Below are positions 33,447-41,500 of a stretch of DNA of 42,233 nucleotides, one piece after another (within the stretch, counting starts at the first letter, position 1; each line of letters begins with the position of its first letter). The position numbers and the translations under genes were made by a program. A model generated the notes under the pieces. It was given only the letters and a program-made list of their open reading frames with translations, was not told the DNA's origin and did not search any database. Source of the stretch: an uncultured Oscillibacter sp. (GTDB lineage Bacteria; Bacillota; Clostridia; Oscillospirales; Oscillospiraceae); the NCBI GenBank assembly GCA_900548505.1, contig URKI01000018.1:1-42233 (forward strand), read 5' to 3'.

Positions 33447-33478
33447 GCACCTGCGGACGGACTTTCGTCCGCAGGTGC
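33447..33478 (+). promoter_or_regulatory. Intercistronic hairpin between tctC and tctB (module B)
   Basis: A perfect 13-bp stem (GCACCTGCGGACG, 33447-33459, with 33466-33478) has a 6-nt loop. It lies 12 bp after the tctC stop and 19 bp before the tctB start. Its sequence is unrelated to the module A hairpin at 23794-23817, but its place is the same, so the structure rather than the sequence is kept. Confidence 0.7.
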
Positions 33479-33497
33479 TTGGATGAGGAGAGAATAT

Positions 33498-33986
33498 ATG
33501 AATCGCTATCGCCGGACCATACTGTCCGCAGGAATACTGGCTGTATCCCTGTTTTACTTTTTATACGCCCTTTTCTGCATTGAATCCCGCCATGTGCGGG
33601 GTGTGCCGGACTCCGCGTTCATTCCCAGCATCGTAGGCGGCGCCATGGTGCTGCTCAGCGTGGTCATGACGCTGGACGATTTCAAGAAAGATCGCGCGGC
33701 AGCAGGGACTGAGGAGAGAAAAGCGGAAAAGAAAGAGAACCTGAATGTGCTGGGTACTGCGGTACTGCTGCTGGTGTACATTTCTCTGATCGAGCCGCTT
33801 GGCTTTTTGATCGCCTCTGTGCTCTATTTGTTTGTGCAGTTCCTGTATTTGACACCTTCGGATAAGCTGAAAAAGCCCAAGACCTATGTGGTGTACGGGC
33901 TCATCGCGCTGGTGGCATCAGGCGGGATCTATTTCCTGTTCCTGAACGTGTTCAACCTGATTTTGCCGGCAGGCCTTTTGAAATAG
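33498..33986 (+). CDS. tctB: TTT transporter small membrane subunit (copy 2)
   Basis: A 162-residue TctB-family protein. Hydrophobic segments begin at residue 8 (ILSAGILAVSLFYFLYALF), then IVGGAMVLLSVVMTL, VLGTAVLLLVYISLI and a C-terminal pair ending in LILPAGLLK, like copy 1 (LMLPAGILG). The start is ATG 33498, with GAGGAG 7 nt upstream; an in-frame TTG at 33438 would place the hairpin inside the gene. It is followed 14 bp later by tctA. Confidence 0.87.
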   Translation: MNRYRRTILSAGILAVSLFYFLYALFCIESRHVRGVPDSAFIPSIVGGAMVLLSVVMTLDDFKKDRAAAGTEERKAEKKENLNVLGTAVLLLVYISLIEPLGFLIASVLYLFVQFLYLTPSDKLKKPKTYVVYGLIALVASGGIYFLFLNVFNLILPAGLLK

Positions 33987-34000
33987 GAGGAAACAGGGTA

Positions 34001-35506
34001 ATGGATATGCTTCTTCAGGGCCTGCAGATGATCTGCACGCCATCTTCTCTGCTGATCATGGCGGTGGGCGTTGCCATCGGAATCGTGTTCGGCGCGATCC
34101 CCGGCCTGTCCGCCACTATGGCGATCGCACTCTTTTTGCCCATCACCTTTGAAATGACGGCAGCCAACGGAATCTCCCTGTTGCTGGCGCTGTATGTGGG
34201 CGGAATCTCCGGCGGACTGATCTCCGCCATCCTTATCAACATTCCTGGAACAGCGGCCTCCATCGCTACCACCTGGGACGGATACCCGATGGCGCAAAAG
34301 GGCGAGGGCTCCAAGGCGCTGGGCGTTGGCATCGTGTTTTCCTTTTTGGGCACGCTCTTCGGCGTGCTGATCCTGATGGTCATTGCCCAGCCCATCGCGG
34401 ATTTTGCCGTGACCTTCAGCCCCATGGAGTATTTCGCCATCGGCCTGTTTTCCATGACGATGGTCATTGGCCTGTCCGGCGACTCTTTGGTACGTGGGTG
34501 CATCGCCGGCTTGTTCGGTGTGGCACTGGGCACCGTGGGCCTGGCGCCCATCGACTCGGTCAAGCGCTATACCTTTGGATTTTATGATATGCAGTCCGGC
34601 TTCGATCTGCTGCCGGTGTTGATCGGCCTGTATGCGGTGACGGAGATTTTCAACCTTTCCAAGCAGCGTGCTCAGGCGCAGGCTGCCATGGAGATGACCG
34701 TCAGCAAAGACTCTGTCAAGATCAAGGGCTTTGGCTTTTCTCTGAAGGAATTCAAGTCCCAGATCGTCAACATGCTCCGCTCTTCCGTCATTGGAACTGC
34801 CATCGGTATCCTGCCCGGCATCGGCGGCAGCGCGGCAAACGTGCTGGCCTATTCCGCTTCTAAGAGCAGCTCCAAGTATCCGGAAAAGTACGGCACCGGT
34901 ATTATCGACGGCATCGTGGCCTCAGAGACATCCAACAACGCCTCTATCGGCGGCGCCATGATCCCGCTGCTGACGCTGGGTATTCCCGGCGACACCAATA
35001 CCGCCATGCTGCTGGGCGCGCTCACGGTGCAGGGATTGATCCCGGGGCCCATGCTGTTCACCGCCAACGGCAGCTTTGTATATGCCATTTATGTGGCACT
35101 GCTGCTGGCCAGTATGGTCATGCTGGTGGAGGAGTTTTTCGGCCTGCGTCTTTTTGTCAAGCTGCTGAATATCCCCAAGCACATTCTGCTGCCCATCATT
35201 TTTGTGATGTGCGTGGTGGGCGCGTTTGCTACCAATAACCGTATGTTCGATGTGTTCAGCATTTTTGTGTTCGGCATGATCGGCTACATTTTCAACGTGG
35301 TCAAGCTGCCGCTGCCTCCGGTGATCCTGGGCTTTATCATGGGTCCTGTGGTGGAGGAGAAGCTGCGCTCCGGACTGATGTATACCAACGGAAACTTCTT
35401 TGCGTTTTTCCAGCGCCCTGTGACAGCGTTTTTCCTGATCCTGACGGCGGTTGTGGTGCTTTACTGGAGCTGGAAACATTTGAAAAAAGCACGTAAGCAT
35501 GCCTGA
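34001..35506 (+). CDS. tctA: TTT transporter large membrane subunit (copy 2)
   Basis: A 501-residue TctA-family permease. It has GAIPGLSATMAIALFLPIT, SAILINIPGTAASIAT, GILPGIGGSAAN and IPLLTLGIPGDTNTAMLLG, all in the same order as copy 1. The family's two-repeat organisation is intact. AGGAGG precedes the ATG by about 10 bases. It forms the second complete TTT importer in the window with the two genes before it. Confidence 0.93.
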   Translation: MDMLLQGLQMICTPSSLLIMAVGVAIGIVFGAIPGLSATMAIALFLPITFEMTAANGISLLLALYVGGISGGLISAILINIPGTAASIATTWDGYPMAQKGEGSKALGVGIVFSFLGTLFGVLILMVIAQPIADFAVTFSPMEYFAIGLFSMTMVIGLSGDSLVRGCIAGLFGVALGTVGLAPIDSVKRYTFGFYDMQSGFDLLPVLIGLYAVTEIFNLSKQRAQAQAAMEMTVSKDSVKIKGFGFSLKEFKSQIVNMLRSSVIGTAIGILPGIGGSAANVLAYSASKSSSKYPEKYGTGIIDGIVASETSNNASIGGAMIPLLTLGIPGDTNTAMLLGALTVQGLIPGPMLFTANGSFVYAIYVALLLASMVMLVEEFFGLRLFVKLLNIPKHILLPIIFVMCVVGAFATNNRMFDVFSIFVFGMIGYIFNVVKLPLPPVILGFIMGPVVEEKLRSGLMYTNGNFFAFFQRPVTAFFLILTAVVVLYWSWKHLKKARKHA

Positions 35507-35524
35507 AAGGATTGGGTTTTCGCT

Positions 35525-36328
35525 ATGTACAATGCAAATAAAATCACCAATAAGGTCGCCGCTGGAAAGATGGCGATCGGAACCCATGTAGGGTTTGACA
35601 GCCCCTTTGTCACGGAGATGATGGCCGGCTGCGGGTTTGACTTTATCTGGATCGACGGAGAGCACGGCGCTATTGACCGTAAGGACATCCAGCTCCACCT
35701 GATGGCCTGTCGGGCAGCGGGGGCAGCGGGCATCGTGCGGGTGCCCTGGAACGACCCGGTGATCATCAAAGCGGTGCTGGATATGGGAGCCGACGGAATT
35801 GTGGTGCCCATGGTGTGCTCTTTGGAAGAGGCGAAGCGGGCGGCTGCCGCGACCCACTATCCGCCCTACGGTATCCGGGGCATGGGAACGCGCCGTGCCA
35901 TGAACTACGGCATCTGGGATAAGGAGGAGTATGTGTCCGATACCGACCGTCACATCCTCACCATCCTCCAGATCGAGCACATCGATGTGGTCAAGGATCT
36001 TCCTGAGATCGCCAAGCTGCCCGGTGTCAGCGGTTTTGTGGTGGGACCCAATGATTTCTGCATGAGCATGAATACGCCCGAGCGCACTTATACGCCGTCC
36101 GATGCGGAGGCCCGGGCGCAGTTCGACCGGATCGGAGAGATCCTGGCCCCCAGCGGGAAGCTGTTTGGCGTATCGGGTGCGTGCAGTGAGTCGTTCGTAC
36201 GGGACTGGACCCGGCGGGGCGTAAATTTCATTGCCATGAGCTTTGATTTCAACTATGTGGTAAACGGGGCGAAAAATGTGCTGGGCACGGCACATGGAAC
36301 ACTGGACGCCCTGGGAAAGGCGTATTGA
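35525..36328 (+). CDS. HpcH/HpaI-family class II pyruvate aldolase (copy 2)
   Basis: A 267-residue aldolase of the same family as the protein at 21927. Active-site segments are IDGEHGAIDR (His), VRVPWND (Arg), LQIEHIDVVKDL (metal-ligand Glu) and GPNDFCMSM (metal-ligand Asp). It differs from copy 1 around the substrate side, for example YGIRGMGTRRAMNYG where copy 1 has EGVRGVAPSPRAPGIG, so it probably accepts a different substrate. It is 18 bp after tctA and 1 bp before the RraA-like gene, clearly in module B. Confidence 0.9.
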   Translation: MYNANKITNKVAAGKMAIGTHVGFDSPFVTEMMAGCGFDFIWIDGEHGAIDRKDIQLHLMACRAAGAAGIVRVPWNDPVIIKAVLDMGADGIVVPMVCSLEEAKRAAAATHYPPYGIRGMGTRRAMNYGIWDKEEYVSDTDRHILTILQIEHIDVVKDLPEIAKLPGVSGFVVGPNDFCMSMNTPERTYTPSDAEARAQFDRIGEILAPSGKLFGVSGACSESFVRDWTRRGVNFIAMSFDFNYVVNGAKNVLGTAHGTLDALGKAY

Positions 36329-36329
36329 T

Positions 36330-37073
36330 ATGAATCTTTTGACAAAAGAACAGCTTGGCGCGTTGGCCCGCTTTGATACGCCCACGATATGCAATGCCAT
36401 TGAGGGGTTCGGGGTGCGTGGCAAGACGGAAGGCTTTACCCGGCCGGAACTGCAAATGCGTACCATGATGGAAAATAAGCCCATGGTGGGGTATGCCTGC
36501 ACCGGCATCATCTCTGCCCGTCACCCGGCGCAGGAGCATCATGCGGGGGTCATGGAGGCGTATTACCGTCAATATGAGGGCTATCAGGTGCCCACCATTG
36601 CCGTCATTCAGGACCTGGACCGCGTGCCGGTGGGCTCTTTCTGGGGAGACGTGCAGGCAACGGTCCATCGGGCGCTGGGCTGCATCGGCACCATTACCGA
36701 CGGCGGTGTGCGGGACATCGAGGAAGTAAAAAAAGTAGGTTTTTACATGCTGTCCAAGGAGGTACTGATCTCCCACGCATATATCCATATGGTGGAGGCA
36801 GGCACGGAGGTGGATATCTGCGGCATGACCGTCCGGCCGGGGGATCTGATCCATGCGGATGCGCACGGTGCCATCGTGATCCCAGAGGAGATCGCCGGAT
36901 ATGTGGCAGATGCCTGTGTGCGGGCCATGGAGGCAGAAAACGCCCTTCTGGAACCGTGCAAAGCGGCCATTGAAAATGGCCGCACGGTCACAGCAAAAGA
37001 GATCATGGGCTGGCGGGCGGAAATGCAGCGCCGTCGCGGCGCCATTGCTGCCGGAATCGCGGCTGCCCGGTGA
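36330..37073 (+). CDS. RraA-family aldolase/decarboxylase-like protein
   Basis: A 247-residue member of the RraA-like family. The family includes 4-hydroxy-4-methyl-2-oxoglutarate/4-carboxy-4-hydroxy-2-oxoadipate aldolases and oxaloacetate decarboxylases, as well as the RNase E inhibitor RraA. The signature GSFWGDVQATVHRALGCIG leads into TDGGVRDIEEV with the conserved Arg-Asp. VRPGDLIHADAHGAIVIP is typical. A longer N and C terminus than RraA proper fits the enzymatic members. The ATG at 36330 is 1 base after the aldolase stop. With the pyruvate aldolase beside it, it likely handles a 2-oxo acid or oxaloacetate-type product. Confidence 0.85.
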   Translation: MNLLTKEQLGALARFDTPTICNAIEGFGVRGKTEGFTRPELQMRTMMENKPMVGYACTGIISARHPAQEHHAGVMEAYYRQYEGYQVPTIAVIQDLDRVPVGSFWGDVQATVHRALGCIGTITDGGVRDIEEVKKVGFYMLSKEVLISHAYIHMVEAGTEVDICGMTVRPGDLIHADAHGAIVIPEEIAGYVADACVRAMEAENALLEPCKAAIENGRTVTAKEIMGWRAEMQRRRGAIAAGIAAAR

Positions 37074-37121
37074 GAACGTGCCCCGGGGCGGCAGGATACA
37101 TTGAAAGGGGAGGAATGTACC

Positions 37122-38087
37122 ATGAAAATCGTAGTACTGGACGGATATACGGAAAACCCCGGCGATCTGAGCTGGGCGGGCCTGGAGGCTCTGGGGGAGC
37201 TGACGGTCTATGACCGCACCAGCCTCACGGATGAGCAGGAGGCCATTGACCGCATCGGGGACGCCGAGGTGGTCTTTACCAACAAGACGCCCATCACCCG
37301 GGCGGTCATGGACGCTTGCCCGGGTATGAAGATGATCAGCATGCTGGCTACGGGATACAACGTGGTGGATGTTGCGTACGCAAAAGAGCGGGGTATCCCC
37401 GTGACCAATGTGCCTACCTACGGCACCGCATCGGTGAGCCAGTTTGCCATTGCGCTGCTGCTGGAGATCTGCCACCAGGTGGGCCATCACAGCCAGACGG
37501 TGCACGAGGGCAAGTGGGAGGCCTGCCCGGACTGGTGCTACTGGGATACGCCCCAGATCGAGCTGGACGGAAAGGTGATGGGCATTTACGGCCTTGGAAA
37601 GATCGGCGTCCACACCGCGGCCATCGCCGGTGCGATGGGAATGAAGGTCATCGGCTACGATCCCTATCCCACGGACGCCGGCCGGGCCGTGGCGGAATAT
37701 GTGGATGAGGACACGCTGTTTGCAAGCGCGGATGTCATTGCCATCCATATGCCTCTGTTGCCCTTCAACACGGGGCTGATCCGAAAGGAAAACATCGACA
37801 AGATGAAGGATGGCGTCATCCTCATCAACAACTCCCGGGGACAGATCGTAGTGGAGCAGGATCTGGCGGATGCGCTCAACTCCGGCAAGGTGGCGGCAGC
37901 CGGTCTGGACGTTGTCTCAACGGAGCCCATCCGCGGGGACAATCCTCTGCTCAAGGCCAAAAACTGCATCATCACGCCACATATGTCCTGGGCGCCCAAG
38001 GAGAGCCGCCAGCGAATCATGGACTGCGCTGTGGAAAACGTGAAGGCGTATTTGCAGGGAAGCCCCATCCATGTGGTAAACGAATAA
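37122..38087 (+). CDS. Glycerate-dehydrogenase-like D-2-hydroxyacid dehydrogenase
   Basis: A 321-residue D-2-hydroxyacid dehydrogenase most like glycerate dehydrogenase/hydroxypyruvate reductases. The NAD-binding GLGKIG is canonical. Catalytic residues are Arg in NNSRGQIVV, Glu in STEP and His in TPHMSWAPKESR; the HMSWAP segment is typical of glycerate dehydrogenases. ATGYNVVDV and PTYGTASVSQFAIALLLE are also family-like. The ATG at 37122 follows GGGGAGGA. It closes module B and is followed at once by a terminator. It may reduce hydroxypyruvate to glycerate, or oxidise the imported hydroxy acid. Confidence 0.9.
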   Translation: MKIVVLDGYTENPGDLSWAGLEALGELTVYDRTSLTDEQEAIDRIGDAEVVFTNKTPITRAVMDACPGMKMISMLATGYNVVDVAYAKERGIPVTNVPTYGTASVSQFAIALLLEICHQVGHHSQTVHEGKWEACPDWCYWDTPQIELDGKVMGIYGLGKIGVHTAAIAGAMGMKVIGYDPYPTDAGRAVAEYVDEDTLFASADVIAIHMPLLPFNTGLIRKENIDKMKDGVILINNSRGQIVVEQDLADALNSGKVAAAGLDVVSTEPIRGDNPLLKAKNCIITPHMSWAPKESRQRIMDCAVENVKAYLQGSPIHVVNE

Positions 38088-38089
38088 AG

Positions 38090-38133
38090 AAAAGCCCAGG
38101 CAATCTGCGTACGCAGGTTGCCTGGGCTTTTTT
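38090..38133 (+). terminator. Terminator of module B
   Basis: Arms at 38090-38110 and 38111-38131 form a 21-bp repeat with one G-U pair and no spacer, then Ts. It begins 2 bases after the last stop codon. The As of the left arm give it some bidirectional character. Confidence 0.9.
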
Positions 38134-38427
38134 CGGATAAAAGGGGGATGTGCGTTTTTTGGGAAAGCAGCCTGCTGTCAGGGAGGCGAGGTGAACTGCA
38201 CAGAGGCGTGCGATCCTTCGGAAAGCTCCGCTTTTTGAACTGGGGCGGTGCAGCGGACCGTCATCCTGCCGCAGTGCTTACAGAAACCGGGATATCAATG
38301 AACGCGATCCCTGCCTTTCCGCAGCCCGGCGCAGCTTTCTGGGAATCTGCCGCCGCAGCCCGGGCGAAGAGAATGCCGTGTCTGCAGATGCAGTTCATAC
38401 GGCTCAAGCGCCCTGGCAGGACTTATC
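38134..38427. other. Gene-free interval
   Basis: About 300 bp between the module B terminator and the terminator of the surface-protein gene. An open frame crosses it but has no ribosome site, no recognisable motif and runs through both terminators, so it is not called. Confidence 0.6.
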
Positions 38428-38472
38428 AAAAAACGAACAGGGAGCTGCGTAAAGCAGCTCCCTGTTCGTTTT
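38428..38472 (-). terminator. Terminator of the surface-protein gene
   Basis: A perfect 19-bp stem (38430-38448 with 38454-38472) has a 5-nt loop. On the minus strand it is followed by a T-run (plus-strand As at 38428-38433). It lies about 70 bp after the surface-protein stop. Confidence 0.88.
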
Positions 38473-38541
38473 AGCTCCATTGCATGTGGGCTGTGGAGCG
38501 ATAGAGTTTGCGTTGTGCCTGTGTTTCAGGCAGATGCAGGC

Positions 38542-41500
38542 TTATTCCTGCTCCTTCTTCTTCCGACCCAGGAGCGTCACACCAGCCAGGCCCGTGCCGG
38601 ACAGAGCAGACAGAGCCAGCCAGATGGCGGAGCTGTCGCCGGTCTTGGGCACCTCAGCCAGAGGCACATCGGGGTCTTCCACGTCGATTACGGGCTCCTC
38701 CGGCGGAGTCTCAGGCTCCTCGGGGAGGTCCGTGGTAGGCGTGTTTTCATCGGGGATGTCGGTACCGCCGCCACCGCCGGTGTTGCCGCCGCCACCGCCG
38801 CCGCTGCTCTTGACAGTGTAGCTCACCGTGGGACGGGCAAAGACTTCCGGAGAGCCCTCTTCCTGGTTGGAGTCCACAGGATACAGCGTAGCGCTGAGGT
38901 TGGTCAGCAGGCTGGTGCTGTCAGGATTGCTGCCATCAGGATCGAAGGTGCCGTAGGTGCCCACAGCTGTCTGGGGATTCATCAGCTCTACCACATACGT
39001 CAGCTCCACGGGAGCAGCGTTGGTGATGGGAACATTGATCGTCCAGACGAAGCACTCATCGGAATTGCCGTCCCGGCCGTTGGCGTAGTAGGTAACAACG
39101 AAATCGTAGCCGGTTTCGTTGGCACCGAAGCCATAGGAACTGGTGGCATTGTGATCGCTGATCTGGGAATCGATCAGCTCGGCCTTATCCAGTTCCTGAC
39201 CGCCTACGGTCAGGGTCAGACGATCGAGGTCGTTCACAAAGTCGAAGTTGTAGTCGTTGTTCTGGTCATCCTTGCCGTAGCCGATGACGTCCACGATCTC
39301 GGAGCCCTTGTCCACCACGTAGAGGATGTCCTTCTGCACGTCCTCAAATACCTTGCCGATGTCGCTGGACGTAATGTCATAGGCTCTGCCCTGGCTGCTG
39401 GTCCAGCGCATGAACTCTTCAGCCACAGGGTAGTTTCCGTCATCGGTGCGGTTGTTCCAGTAGACGCTGATGCAGCGGTACTGCGCTGCCGCCTCGGCGT
39501 ATGTGTGGGCCGCCATGTAGACGCCCTTCTCCGTGCCGGAGAGGTAAAGGTCGTATTCGTTTTCGGGAATGTATTTGCCGTTCAGGTCTGCGGCTGTCAC
39601 TTCCGTGCCGTCGTCCTTATAGACGGGGACCTCATAGGAAGAATTCAGAGCCGGATCGTCCGCGTCCAGCGCATAAATGCTTGCAAAGGAGGTCTTGGCC
39701 GTGTCGAAATACAGATAGGAGTTGGCGCCGTTGAAGATCTCCTGATAGTCTGCATGGCCCTCGCCCCAGACTGTCTGCAGGCCGTCGGCGTCGTTCCAGG
39801 CGTGGCTGACACCATCGGTCAGCAGGACCAGATACTTGTGATCATCGGAGATCGTCTTGTCCGCGGCAAGCATGGCCGCACCGGCCTCAATGCCCGCCTG
39901 GATGTTGGTGCCGCTCTTGGTCTTGTCAGTCACGGCAACCTTGATGGCATCCAGATTCTCCGCAGTCAGATTTGTCAGCGGCAAAACAACATCTGCCGTG
40001 TAATCGAAGCCGACGACGCCGACGCGGATCGTGGCTGCGGAGCTTCCAACGGTGCCGGCCAGTTCATCCAGCATATCGTTGAGCGCTTCCTTGGCGGCTG
40101 CGGCCTTGGAGCTGCTGGAGCGGTCCAGTACAAACACCACGTCGGTGACAGGAGCCACTTCCGCGGAGGGCAGGCCCAGCGTCACCTCAGAGGTGTAGGT
40201 CACCTTGGGCTCCGTATTATTGGTCTGCTTTTCCAGATTGGTGGCCGTCTTGGACTTGGAGACCTGCCACTCGGTCTGTCCGAATTCCAGTATGCTGTGG
40301 GCGGCCTTGAGGAACAGTGCTTTGCCGCGCACGGAAGCGAGCCCGGTCAAAGAGTCAAACTCGTCAAATTCTTGCACGTGAGAAGGTGTTTTATGTGCCT
40401 CCCAGCGGGCGTTCGTGCTGTCGTCGTACCAACCGTCGATGGCGTCACCGCAGTCATCCAGCTTCCAGGTGGAGCCGACCTGACCAAACACCAGAGAGGC
40501 CTTATCCGTGCAGTAAATGTCATCAGCGGCTGTAGAGGCATGGTTATTGTAAACCTCTGCATCTGCCGACAGGGACAAAGTTCCCGCATTATAGATACCG
40601 CCGCCATAGTACTTGGAATAGCTGGAGGTACCAAGGTTGCTGTTGTTGGTGATGGTCACCTTGCAATCCTGGAGAGCAGCTTCGCCCTTGGCGATATTCA
40701 GGCCGCTGCTGTGATTCCCGCACAGCTGGAATTCAGAACCGGCCTTGGCAAGCAGAGATGCTCCGTAGAAATAGAGTCCGCTTCCGCTATTGTCACCTGC
40801 GATCAGGGAAGAGGTCTCATCGAAGCTCAGGGTGCCTTTAGAAGAGAAGAAGTAAACGCCGCGTGCTCCGTTTTCGTTGGTGGAGATGATGGAATCGATC
40901 ACCTGCATCGACTGCTGGACATACATGCCGCTAGAGCCGTTTTCGTTGGCGAAAATGATGGAATTGATCACCTGCATCGGCTGCTGGACATACATGCCGT
41001 AAGAGCCGTTTCCGTTGGCCTCCACGGTGCAGTTTTCGATGGTGGACTCCGCCTTGCCCGCGTTGAGCTTGGAAATGCAGATGCCGTAATTTCCGTTATC
41101 GTTGGCAATGATGTGATAGCCTTTCGCATCGAGGGCGGCGTTGTTGGATCTGCCGCCGTCCAGGCCGTTATTGTCATTGTCGCTGACATTGAAAGTATAG
41201 TTGCCGCCATCCGTGTTTTCCAGGGTGATGTATCCGTAGCTGAAGCCATCGCCCTCACCGTCGTCTGTGGAGCTTCCGTTGCCGATGGCCTCCACATTGG
41301 TGTTGATGAAGGTGAAAGTGGGCAGAGGAGTCGTGCCGCCCCAATACGGGGCCGGAGCGCCCATGAAACCGTTCAGGCCGTTGTTGTTGAGTTTCAGAGA
41401 GCTGTCGGTAAATTCAAACACGGGGTTCGAATTTCCGTCCGCATTGGCCCAGATGCCGGAGCCGCCGTTGCCCTGGACGTTGTCACAGAAGCTGACGTCG

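Noticed and set aside
19677..38087. Sulfolactate degradation cluster
   Set aside because: An Ldh2-type and a SerA-like dehydrogenase with a TTT transporter resemble comC, slcC and slcHFG, but the desulfonating genes suyAB or xsc are absent, and the kinases and aldolases do not belong to that pathway.
38118..38474. 118-codon open frame between the module B terminator and the surface gene
   Set aside because: It starts inside one terminator hairpin and ends in another, has no ribosome site and no recognisable motif.
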